DNA of 11,748 nucleotides. Origin: CAZTUH01 sp964616175. Its GTDB lineage: Bacteria > Pseudomonadota > Gammaproteobacteria > Burkholderiales > Burkholderiaceae_B. Below the pieces are notes generated by a model. The model was not told the DNA's origin. It saw only the letters and a program-made list of their open reading frames with translations, and ran no database searches. The stretch spans positions 1 to 11,748 of the forward strand of contig CAZTUH010000008.1 in NCBI GenBank assembly GCA_964616175.1, given 5' to 3'. Position 1 is the stretch's first letter. Each line of letters starts with the position of its first letter. Below, piece after piece: positions 6,120 through 11,748 of this stretch. Position numbers and translations under genes: made by a program.

Positions 6120-7952
6120 ATGTGTGGAATCATTGGCGGAGTTTCTGAAAGGGATATAATCCCAACATTAATTAATGGTTTACTTCATTTAGAATATAGG
6201 GGTTATGATTCTTGTGGCATAGCAGTCTTAAACCATGGAAAATTACATCGCATAAGAGGAACAAGACAAATTGTTGGCCTGAAAAGAAGGATTGAAAAAT
6301 CCAGACTATCTGGTTTCTCAGGAATTGCCCATACTCGCTGGGCAACACATGGTTCTCCGATTGCTAGCAATGCGCATCCCCATTTTTCTGGCCGGAAAAA
6401 TCAAGCTAGAATAGCCATAGTCCATAATGGGATAGTAGAAAATTATAAAATTTTGCAAAAAGATCTGCTAAAAAAAGGATATAAGTTCAAGAGTCAAACA
6501 GATACAGAGGTTATAGCTCATTTGATAGATCATTTTTATGAATACGACCTTTTAAAAGCTGTTAGGAACGCAACTAATCATATAGAAGGAATATATGCAA
6601 TTGCAGTTCTCAGCAAAAATGAACCCGAAAGACTTATAGGAGCATGCAATGGTTCTCCATTAATTGTAGGTATTGGAGAAAATGAAAATTTTTTATCTTC
6701 CGATAAATCAGCTCTAGATTCCATTGTAAAGAAGATTGTTTATTTGAAAAACGGAGAAACGATCGATCTTAAAAAAAATAAGATTACAATTTTCAATGAA
6801 GCTGGACAACCAAAAAATCTAAAAAGTAAAACTATTCAAACAAAATTTGATAATTTTGATCTTGGGAAATACAAACATTACATGGAAAAAGAAATTTTTG
6901 AACAACCTGAGATTCTCAAGAAATCATTAAAAAATTTTAGGACAGTAAACTGCAAAACTTTTGGAAACCTAAGTGAAAAAACATTTAGGAAGATTGATTC
7001 TATATTGGTTTTAGGTTGTGGAACAAGTTACTATGCTGGTTTAATTGCAAAATATTGGTTTGAAGCAATTTCAAAAATAACAACGTCAGTAGAAATGTCT
7101 AGTGAATACCGATATCGGCTAAGCTTAGCAAACCCCAAATCCCTAGTGATGGCAATTTCACAATCAGGAGAAACAGCTGATACATTAGCAGCAATAAAAC
7201 ATGCCAAATCCTTAGGGATGAAGAAAATACTAACCATATGCAATGTGCAAACAAGTAGTATTGTACAGGAAAGTTTACTCTCATACATTACCCAAGCTGG
7301 AAAAGAAATCAGCGTAGCATCAACAAAATCATTTACAGCTCAGATAACATCCTTGTTTATGCTAGCATTGGTACTTGCAAAAGTCAAAAATAATTTGAGC
7401 GAAATTGAAGAAAAATTTTATATCAATGAATTGAAAATTCTTCCTCAATCTGTTGAAGCAATTTTCTCTATAAAGAAAAAAATAGAGATGTTGGCTAACT
7501 ATCTTTCGAAAAAAAGAAATATTTCAATAATTGGACGTGGAATATATTATCCAATTGCTCTAGAGGGGGCATTAAAATTGAAAGAAACTTCTTACATCCA
7601 TGCAGAAGCTTTCCAGGCTTCTGAAATGAAACATGGTCCTCTAGCTTTAATTAAGAAAGGTGCATCAGTTATAGTTATTGCTCCTCAAAATTCTTTATTT
7701 ATGAAATTACAATCCAATATGCAGGAAATTCAAGCTCGGGGTGGTAAGTTGCATATAATCACGGAATCCGCTGAAGAAATTTTTTCCAATAAAAATGACA
7801 TTGATACAATCGAGATTCCAGGGGTTTGTGGGGTTCTATCTCCTATACTTTATACAGTAACACTGCAAATGTTAGCTTATGAAATAGCTCTTTGCAAGGG
7901 AATCAACATGGATAAACCAAGAAATCTTGCTAAAAGCGTAACAGTTGAATAA
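6120..7952 (+). CDS. glmS: Glutamine-fructose-6-phosphate aminotransferase (isomerizing)
   Basis: A 610-residue cytoplasmic enzyme that makes glucosamine-6-phosphate from fructose-6-phosphate and glutamine, the entry step to UDP-GlcNAc. The start is fixed at ATG 6120 because M-C-G-I-I-G-G puts the catalytic Cys at residue 2, where it must become the N-terminus; an upstream extension to TTG 6036 would bury it. The glutaminase half has R73-W74 (T-R-W-A-T-H-G), H-N-G-I-V-E-N at 102-108 and Q-T-D-T-E at 126-130. The two SIS sugar-binding domains show G-C-G-T-S-Y-Y-A-G (299-307), S-Q-S-G-E-T-A (347-353) and S-T-K-S-F-T-A (401-407). E489, H505 and K605 match the isomerase residues, and the C-terminus D-K-P-R-N-L-A-K-S-V-T-V-E is canonical. 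Everything looks functional, unlike the uridylyltransferase half of its neighbour GlmU. A weak AGGA is at 6105-6108. Confidence 0.97.
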   Translation: MCGIIGGVSERDIIPTLINGLLHLEYRGYDSCGIAVLNHGKLHRIRGTRQIVGLKRRIEKSRLSGFSGIAHTRWATHGSPIASNAHPHFSGRKNQARIAIVHNGIVENYKILQKDLLKKGYKFKSQTDTEVIAHLIDHFYEYDLLKAVRNATNHIEGIYAIAVLSKNEPERLIGACNGSPLIVGIGENENFLSSDKSALDSIVKKIVYLKNGETIDLKKNKITIFNEAGQPKNLKSKTIQTKFDNFDLGKYKHYMEKEIFEQPEILKKSLKNFRTVNCKTFGNLSEKTFRKIDSILVLGCGTSYYAGLIAKYWFEAISKITTSVEMSSEYRYRLSLANPKSLVMAISQSGETADTLAAIKHAKSLGMKKILTICNVQTSSIVQESLLSYITQAGKEISVASTKSFTAQITSLFMLALVLAKVKNNLSEIEEKFYINELKILPQSVEAIFSIKKKIEMLANYLSKKRNISIIGRGIYYPIALEGALKLKETSYIHAEAFQASEMKHGPLALIKKGASVIVIAPQNSLFMKLQSNMQEIQARGGKLHIITESAEEIFSNKNDIDTIEIPGVCGVLSPILYTVTLQMLAYEIALCKGINMDKPRNLAKSVTVE

Positions 7953-8085
7953 CTCATTTTAACTCTTAGAAATTCTATTACAAATTTATCTAATTAGGAA
8001 TTTTGAAATATTTGTTATTAATGACAGGATTTAGAATTTTTTAAAAGTTATCCCTTATCCATCCAGTATAATTCATAGATTACAT

Positions 8086-8121
8086 GATGTTGATAGAGAC
8101 ATTGTGGAAAACTATAACATC
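8086..8121. repeat. Imperfect inverted repeat flanking a DnaA-box-like site
   Basis: GATGTT-g-ATAG (8086-8096) pairs with CTATAACATC (8112-8121), ten base pairs with one bulged G. The 15-base loop (8097-8111) contains the minus-strand DnaA-type box at 8103-8111. It may be a structural element of the origin or chance in AT-rich DNA. Confidence 0.4.
8103..8111 (-). promoter_or_regulatory. DnaA box (TTTTCCACA)
   Basis: The plus strand reads TGTGGAAAA, so the minus strand reads TTTTCCACA. This fits the relaxed consensus TTWTNCACA and differs from the E. coli R1 box TTATCCACA by one base. Confidence 0.55.
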
Positions 8122-8245
8122 TTGAGATTTCATTGGGCAGCCTAGAAAATTAAGAAAATTTTTCAGTTAATTCTTTAGGGAGAAATTCTGAATAAGTTTT
8201 TTGGAATGGGTTTTTTTATGATCAAAGGATAAAAAACTAATATAG

Positions 8246-8254
8246 TTATACACA
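8246..8254 (+). promoter_or_regulatory. DnaA box (TTATACACA), perfect consensus
   Basis: TTATACACA matches TTATNCACA at every position. A near-match in the same orientation, ATTTTCACA, follows two bases later at 8257-8265, so a DnaA dimer or filament seed could form here. Its position in the glmS-mnmG gap supports an origin role. Confidence 0.65.
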
Positions 8255-8364
8255 GTATTTTCACAATGTTTTCCATTTTTATGGATTTGTATTCTATGAA
8301 AAAGCAGGTTAGAATTTCCTGGGAAATAAATTCATGGAAAAAATAGGAGTTCCAAATTTTTTTA

Positions 8365-8388
8365 AGAAATTTTTGCTAAAAAATTTCT
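8365..8388. repeat. Perfect 10-bp hairpin upstream of mnmG
   Basis: AGAAATTTTT (8365-8374) is exactly complementary to AAAAATTTCT (8379-8388), with loop GCTA. It has two G-C pairs. It lies in the most AT-rich part of the glmS-mnmG gap, about 50 bases before the mnmG start. It could be part of the unwinding region of the origin or a structure near the mnmG promoter; it lacks a following T-run and so is not an obvious terminator. Confidence 0.45.
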
Positions 8389-8394
8389 GTCAAT

Positions 8395-8422
8395 TTGATC
8401 CTTTCTTATTTTAAATTATTAA
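8395..8422 (+). promoter_or_regulatory. Weak candidate promoter for mnmG, overlapping the 13-mer-like element
   Basis: TTGATC (8395-8400) and TATTAA (8417-8422) are separated by 16 bases, each matching its sigma-70 hexamer at 4 of 6 positions. Transcription would begin about 8 bases before the mnmG start codon. Such matches are common in AT-rich DNA, so this is tentative. Confidence 0.25.
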
Positions 8423-8437
8423 AGATATTTAGGAAAA

Positions 8438-10399
8438 ATGCATTCAGGACTATTTGATGTCATTGTTGTTGGTGGGGGGCATGCTGGCTCTGAAGCTGCT
8501 CTAGCATCTTCTCGAGTTGGAGCTAGAACTTTGCTTTTGACGCAAAATTTAGAAAGCCTTGGGCAAATGTCTTGCAATCCTTCTATTGGAGGAATTGGAA
8601 AGGGACATCTGGTAAAAGAAATAGATGCATTAGGGGGTTCAATGGCCCTTGCTGCTGATAGTTCTGGAATCCATTTTCGAGTTTTAAATTCATCCAAAGG
8701 GGCAGCTGTCAGAGGGTCCCGCGCACAAATAGATAGGATGTTATATCGAAAAGTTATTCGAGAAAAAATAGATTCGCAGGAAAATTTAAGTATTTTTCAG
8801 CAAGATGTTGAGGATCTTTTAATAGATGATGGATCCACTGTAATTGGTGTAAAGACAAAACTTGGCCTAGAATTTAAGTCGTTATCTGTAATCTTGACAA
8901 CAGGAACTTTTTTAAATGGATTGATTCATATTGGTCCTAAAAAACATTCGGGGGGAAGAGCTGGAGATGCTTCATCAATTTTGCTTGCTAAGCGACTCAA
9001 AGAATTAAATTTTCCACTAGGCCGCTTAAAGACAGGAACTCCTCCACGTTTGGATGGAAGAACTATAAATTATGATTCTTTAGAACGTCAATCGGGCGAT
9101 TTAAATCCGATACCTGTTTTTTCTTATCTTGGAAATCAGGATATGCATCCTAAACAGGTAGATTGTTGGATTGCCCACACAAATCTGAAATCTATTGATA
9201 TAATTAAAGAAAACTTATCTAACTCGCCTATGTACAATGGTTCTATAAAAGCTATAGGTCCTAGGTATTGCCCATCAATTGAAGATAAGATTTTCCGTTT
9301 TCCAGAAAAAAGTAGTCACTTGATCTTTTTAGAGCCTGAGGGTCTAAGTACCAATGAAGTTTATCCAAATGGATTGTCAACTAGCTTACCTTTTGATGTT
9401 CAACTAAGTTTGTTGAAGTCTATTTCTGGATTAGAAAAGGTTCATGTTACTCGACCTGGATATGCTATTGAATATGATTTTCTTGATCCTAGAGCATTAA
9501 AACATAGCCTTGAGTCGAAGATTCTCCATGGGTTATTCTTAGCAGGACAAATCAATGGAACTACAGGTTATGAAGAAGCTGCTGCTCAAGGTCTTTTAGC
9601 TGGCCTAAATGCTGCTAGATATTCATTGGGAAAAGAACCTTGGATACCTAGTAGAAGCAAAGCATATATTGGAGTGATGATTGATGATCTTGTTACATGT
9701 GGTGTGACGGAGCCTTACAGGATGTTTACATCAAGATCAGAATATCGACTTAGTCTTAGGGAAGACAATGCAGATCTTCGGTTAACTGAAATTGGACGAA
9801 GTTTAGGTCTTATAGATGAGATTCGATGGAAAAAATTTAATCAAAAACAAAATTATTTATGCATAGAAATGCAGCGGTTACAAAATTCTTATGCATACCC
9901 TGGTTCGTTACATCAACTTTATGAAAATACTTCTGGTACCACCAGAGCAAATATCGGAAAAAGTTGCTCTTTCTTTGATCTTTTGAAACGCCCTGAAGTC
10001 ACATATAATCTTTTAATTAATACTAAGAAAACAGATGGTTCTTTCTTTTCAGATCCTTCTTTGCTATATCCTGAATTGCCTAATAAGGATTTATTTATAA
10101 ATCAAGTTGAAGTTCAAGTTAAGTATTCGGGATACATAGAAAAACAAAAAGAACAGATGGAAAAACAGGTCGAATATGAAAAATATTTAATACCTAAAAA
10201 CATAAATTATAATCTTATTAAAAATATATCTTTTGAATCTAAGCAAAAATTAGAAATAATTCGTCCAGTGACAATAGGACAGGCTAGCAGAATTCCTGGA
10301 GTAACCCCAGCTGCTATATCGGTCCTACTCATTTACTTGAAGAAATTTCGAATATCTGAATCAAGAAAGAATGATTTCAAATGCAAGTTCAATGAATGA
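8438..10399 (+). CDS. mnmG: tRNA uridine-5-carboxymethylaminomethyl modification enzyme MnmG (GidA)
   Basis: A 653-residue FAD enzyme that, with MnmE, installs the carboxymethylaminomethyl group on the wobble uridine of several tRNAs. Visible features are the FAD-binding G-G-G-H-A-G-S-E-A at 12-20, C46 in M-S-C-N-P-S-I-G-G-I-G-K-G, L-K-T-G-T-P-P-R at 197-204, the G-P-R-Y-C278-P-S-I-E-D-K signature with F-L-E-P-E-G, and the second signature A-G-Q-I-N-G-T-T-G-Y-E-E-A-A-A-Q-G at 369-385. The helical C-terminal domain ends with R-I-P-G-V-T-P-A-A-I, which in this family contacts MnmE or tRNA. Length is slightly above the usual 630 or so, mostly from a polar C-terminal tail. The start at ATG 8438 has AGGA at 8431-8434, rather close. 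It overlaps rsmG and reads away from the candidate origin. Confidence 0.97.
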   Translation: MHSGLFDVIVVGGGHAGSEAALASSRVGARTLLLTQNLESLGQMSCNPSIGGIGKGHLVKEIDALGGSMALAADSSGIHFRVLNSSKGAAVRGSRAQIDRMLYRKVIREKIDSQENLSIFQQDVEDLLIDDGSTVIGVKTKLGLEFKSLSVILTTGTFLNGLIHIGPKKHSGGRAGDASSILLAKRLKELNFPLGRLKTGTPPRLDGRTINYDSLERQSGDLNPIPVFSYLGNQDMHPKQVDCWIAHTNLKSIDIIKENLSNSPMYNGSIKAIGPRYCPSIEDKIFRFPEKSSHLIFLEPEGLSTNEVYPNGLSTSLPFDVQLSLLKSISGLEKVHVTRPGYAIEYDFLDPRALKHSLESKILHGLFLAGQINGTTGYEEAAAQGLLAGLNAARYSLGKEPWIPSRSKAYIGVMIDDLVTCGVTEPYRMFTSRSEYRLSLREDNADLRLTEIGRSLGLIDEIRWKKFNQKQNYLCIEMQRLQNSYAYPGSLHQLYENTSGTTRANIGKSCSFFDLLKRPEVTYNLLINTKKTDGSFFSDPSLLYPELPNKDLFINQVEVQVKYSGYIEKQKEQMEKQVEYEKYLIPKNINYNLIKNISFESKQKLEIIRPVTIGQASRIPGVTPAAISVLLIYLKKFRISESRKNDFKCKFNE

Positions 10400-11042
10400 A
10401 TCATTATATTTAGAAGCAACTTGTAAGAAACTGCTTCTTTCTTTATCCGAAGATAAAAAACATAAGTTAATAAAATATTTAAACTTGATTCAAAGTTGGA
10501 GTAGAGCCTTTTCTCTTTTATCTTTTCGTGATCAAAAGAATATTCTTCCACGCCACTTTTTTGATAGCCTCTCTATAGTTAATCCAATAGAAAATGGACT
10601 TAAAGAAATGTTTGGAAATCAAACAATTTGTGATATTGGATCTGGTAATGGTTTCCCAGGAGTGATTCTATCGATTATGAAACCCAGTTTTCAAGTTATT
10701 TGTGTTGATTCTAAAGAGAAGAAAGTAGCCTTTATAACTCAGGTAAGGAATATGCTTCATTTGAAAAATCTCTCTGTTAAGCATGGAAGAGCAGAAGATT
10801 TTGATAGTTTTCAATGTGATATTGTAATTTCAAGAGCTTTTTCATCGTTAGAAAAATTCATATCAATAGCTGGAAAGCATGTTCAAAATAAAGGTTTTTT
10901 AGTTGCAATGAAAGGAAAGAAACCAAATCATGAGGTAAAGAGTGTCATTAACCAGAAAAAATGGAAAGTAAAATTTATAGAACCAATAACTGTCCCAGAT
11001 TTAAATGAGGATCGTTGTTTAATTTGGATGCAATTTTCATGA
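10371..11042 (+). CDS. rsmG: 16S rRNA (guanine527-N7)-methyltransferase RsmG (GidB)
   Basis: A 223-residue SAM-dependent methyltransferase that modifies G527 of 16S rRNA. The SAM-binding loop D-I-G-S-G-N-G-F-P-G is at 88-97. R-H-F-F-D-S-L (61-67), the acidic strand end V-D-S-K-E-K-K near 115-121, the S-R-A-F-S-S-L motif near 154-160 and a late M-K-G-K-K-P loop are all as in the family. An N-terminal extension of about 10 residues relative to E. coli depends on the start. ATG 10371 overlaps mnmG by 29 bases and has an A/G-rich sequence just before it. ATG 10392 would overlap by 8 bases but has no ribosome site. The mnmG-rsmG overlap indicates a single transcript. The parA gene that normally follows in relatives is absent. 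Confidence 0.95.
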   Translation: MISNASSMNESLYLEATCKKLLLSLSEDKKHKLIKYLNLIQSWSRAFSLLSFRDQKNILPRHFFDSLSIVNPIENGLKEMFGNQTICDIGSGNGFPGVILSIMKPSFQVICVDSKEKKVAFITQVRNMLHLKNLSVKHGRAEDFDSFQCDIVISRAFSSLEKFISIAGKHVQNKGFLVAMKGKKPNHEVKSVINQKKWKVKFIEPITVPDLNEDRCLIWMQFS

Positions 11043-11194
11043 ATTTTCTTTCACTGAGAAATAATGCCTTCTTTTTTAACTTATTGATAATTTCATAATA
11101 TCTTTCAAGAATAAATAAACTATTTTTTTGTAATCCCATGCTTTAGGTATTTGACTTTTTTCGCAAAGATACCGAAAATACATGGTTCGGTGCA
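11043..11194. other. Non-coding gap between rsmG and tRNA-Tyr
   Basis: No gene is visible in these 152 bases. They hold the candidate tRNA promoter (11151-11179) and, at 11047-11063, an imperfect palindrome TCTTTCAC-T-GAGAAATA. In related betaproteobacteria this is roughly where parA and parB follow rsmG, so the gap probably marks a deletion. Confidence 0.5.
11151..11179 (+). promoter_or_regulatory. Candidate promoter of the tRNA-tuf transcript
   Basis: TTGACT (11151-11156) matches the -35 consensus at 5 of 6 positions. GAAAAT (11174-11179), 17 bases downstream, matches the -10 at 4 of 6. Transcription would start near 11186, about 9 bases before the mature tRNA-Tyr. The position and spacing are right; the -10 is weak. 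Confidence 0.4.
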
Positions 11195-11281
11195 GGAGGA
11201 GTGCCCGAGTGGTTAAAGGGGGCAGACTGTAAATCTGTTGGCCTTGTGCCTACGTTGGTTCAAATCCAACCTCCTCCACCA
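11195..11281 (+). tRNA. tRNA-Tyr(GTA)
   Basis: A class II tRNA with a long variable arm. The acceptor stem GGAGGAG (11195-11201) pairs perfectly with CTCCTCC (11271-11277), followed by discriminator A (11278) and an encoded CCA (11279-11281). The anticodon loop CTGTAAA carries GTA at 11229-11231, and the T stem GTTGG/CCAAC encloses TTCAAAT. It is the first gene of the Tyr-Gly-Thr-tuf cluster that is conserved in betaproteobacteria. Confidence 0.97.
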
Positions 11282-11398
11282 AAGGTATTTTGAGTTTCTT
11301 TACTCTCTTGATAATTTAGGTTTAGGTGATTTTCATGGCACCTTCTGCTAATCAGTTTCATTTTAGATTTTGTATAAGAAAGGAGTTCAAAAACAGTT

Positions 11399-11472
11399 GC
11401 GGGTATAGCTCAATGGTAGAGCAGAAGCCTTCCAAGCTTATGATGAGGGTTCGATTCCCTTTACCCGCTCCA
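11399..11472 (+). tRNA. tRNA-Gly(TCC)
   Basis: The acceptor stem GCGGGTA (11399-11405) pairs with TACCCGC (11462-11468), then discriminator T and encoded CCA (11470-11472). The D arm is GCTC/GAGC, the anticodon loop CTTCCAA with TCC at 11431-11433, and the T arm GAGGG/CCCTT. The base pair at the bottom of the anticodon stem is a G-A mismatch (11424 with 11440), where relatives have a normal pair. Confidence 0.96.
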
Positions 11473-11479
11473 AAATGAT

Positions 11480-11551
11480 GCCCGTGTGGCTTAGTGGAAG
11501 AGCACTCCCTTGGTAAGGGAGAGGTCGTGCGTTCGATTCGCGCCATGGGCA
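11480..11551 (+). tRNA. tRNA-Thr(GGT), CCA not in register
   Basis: The acceptor stem GCCCGTG (11480-11486) pairs with CATGGGC (11544-11550), including one G-U pair, and discriminator A is at 11551. The anticodon stem CTCCC/GGGAG encloses TTGGTAA with GGT at 11512-11514. The T stem GTGCG/CGCGC encloses TTCGATT. After the discriminator the sequence continues TACCA, so CCA (11554-11556) is shifted two bases from its expected place. The tRNA begins 7 bases after tRNA-Gly, so the two are surely cotranscribed. Confidence 0.94.
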
Positions 11552-11593
11552 TACCACCTGTTTCAGTTCTTTCGAAGATAATTTTTTTCAAAT

Positions 11594-11599
11594 AGGGAG
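11594..11599 (+). promoter_or_regulatory. Strong ribosome binding site of tuf
   Basis: AGGGAG lies 8 bases before the tuf ATG, the best Shine-Dalgarno sequence in the window. This is expected for a very highly expressed gene and contrasts with the weak or absent sites of most other genes here. Confidence 0.7.
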
Positions 11600-11607
11600 T
11601 TTTCTCC

Positions 11608-11748
11608 ATGTCAAAAAGCAAGTTTGAACGTACTAAGCCCCATATAAATGTAGGTACAATTGGTCATGTTGATCATGGTAAAACAACCTTAACAGCAGCT
11701 ATTACCACTGTTTTAGCCAAAAATTTTGGGGGGGAAGCACGTGGTTAT
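11608..11748 (+). CDS. tuf: Elongation factor Tu, N-terminal part (partial)
   Basis: The first 47 codons are present and the gene runs off the right edge. The sequence has K-P-H-I-N-V-G-T-I-G and then the P-loop G-H-V-D-H-G-K-T-T (19-27), which binds the phosphates of GTP. EF-Tu carries aminoacyl-tRNA to the ribosome. It starts 56 bases after tRNA-Thr with no clear promoter between, so it is probably transcribed together with the three tRNAs, as in other betaproteobacteria. Confidence 0.98.
   Translation, partial: MSKSKFERTKPHINVGTIGHVDHGKTTLTAAITTVLAKNFGGEARGY

Larger units (their letters stand above)
7953..8437. other. Candidate chromosomal replication origin (oriC) between glmS and mnmG
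   Basis: This 485-bp AT-rich gap contains no plausible gene. It holds a perfect DnaA box TTATACACA (8246-8254, plus), a box TTTTCCACA fitting TTWTNCACA (8103-8111, minus), a near-match ATTTTCACA (8257-8265) and a weak TTATCCATC (8055-8063). Next to mnmG is a very AT-rich stretch (8351-8430) with a 13-mer-like element, GATCCTTTCTTAT, at 8397-8409. oriC beside mnmG (gidA) is common in proteobacteria. Base composition of same-strand genes also switches across the gap: hand counts of 300 bases each give G48/C46, A126/T80 in glmS and G69/C44, A85/T102 in mnmG. The call is an inference from these signals and the gene context. Confidence 0.7.

Noticed and set aside
7031..7288. Minus-strand open frames inside glmS
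   Set aside because: They lie wholly within a highly conserved coding region, with no start signal or recognisable motif.
8419..8697. Minus-strand open frame over the start of mnmG
   Set aside because: It mirrors the conserved FAD-binding region of mnmG; no independent support.
11335..11476. Short plus-strand frame starting ATG-GCA-CCT before tRNA-Gly
   Set aside because: It runs straight through tRNA-Gly and most of its sequence is translated tRNA; no ribosome site.
11358..11621. 87-residue minus-strand open frame across the tRNAs
   Set aside because: It is the antisense of tRNA-Gly and tRNA-Thr; phrases such as G-A-G-K-G-N-R-T-L are the usual translation of tRNA complements, not a protein.
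1..11748. CRISPR array, insertion sequence, phage or defence genes
   Set aside because: No regularly spaced repeats, transposase, integrase or other mobile hallmarks were seen; all genes are core housekeeping or respiration genes.

Overview
This window looks like part of an AT-rich, size-reduced betaproteobacterial chromosome (about one third G+C in the 600 bases I counted by hand). The gene content and order point to Burkholderiales, most likely Alcaligenaceae. The tail of coxC is followed by an opposite-strand DUF2909-type gene, surf1, a small membrane-anchored cox-cluster protein, ctaA, ctaB and a SCO gene. Further right come mnmG-rsmG and tRNA-Tyr/Gly/Thr-tuf. Low G+C, tight spacing and eroded motifs suggest a host-restricted symbiont; the trypanosomatid endosymbionts (Candidatus Kinetoplastibacterium) are my best guess. 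That is inference, since no similarity search was possible.

Layout. Positions 1-4426 hold a cytochrome c oxidase (aa3-type) subunit and assembly block: the CoxC C-terminus, a two-helix DUF2909-type protein on the minus strand, SURF1, an unnamed thioredoxin-like protein, heme A synthase (CtaA), heme O synthase (CtaB) and a SCO copper chaperone. Tandem hairpins separate coxC from the convergent small gene. Positions 4566-7952 hold glmU and glmS, the last and first steps of UDP-GlcNAc synthesis. Positions 7953-8437 are a 485-bp non-coding AT-rich region with DnaA-box-like sites, which I interpret as the replication origin. Positions 8438-11042 hold mnmG (gidA) and rsmG (gidB), overlapping. Positions 11195-11556 carry tRNA-Tyr(GTA), tRNA-Gly(TCC) and tRNA-Thr(GGT), and the window ends inside tuf (EF-Tu).

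How the genes work together. CtaB and CtaA convert protoheme to heme O and then heme A. SURF1 and SCO help insert heme a3 and CuA into the oxidase whose subunit III ends at position 118. This implies real aerobic respiration. GlmS makes glucosamine-6-phosphate and GlmU should acetylate GlcN-1-P and then uridylylate it. MnmG (with MnmE) modifies the wobble uridine of tRNAs, and RsmG methylates 16S rRNA.

Main points for a second look. (1) GlmU keeps all the recognisable acetyltransferase residues but has lost essentially all the signature residues of its uridylyltransferase domain while staying open and full length. (2) The glmS-mnmG gap has a perfect DnaA box, a second good one inside an inverted repeat, a 13-mer-like element and a base-skew switch across it, which together make a good oriC case. 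(3) tRNA-Thr has its CCA displaced by two bases. (4) No parA/parB lies between rsmG and tuf. I saw no mobile element, CRISPR array or defence system.
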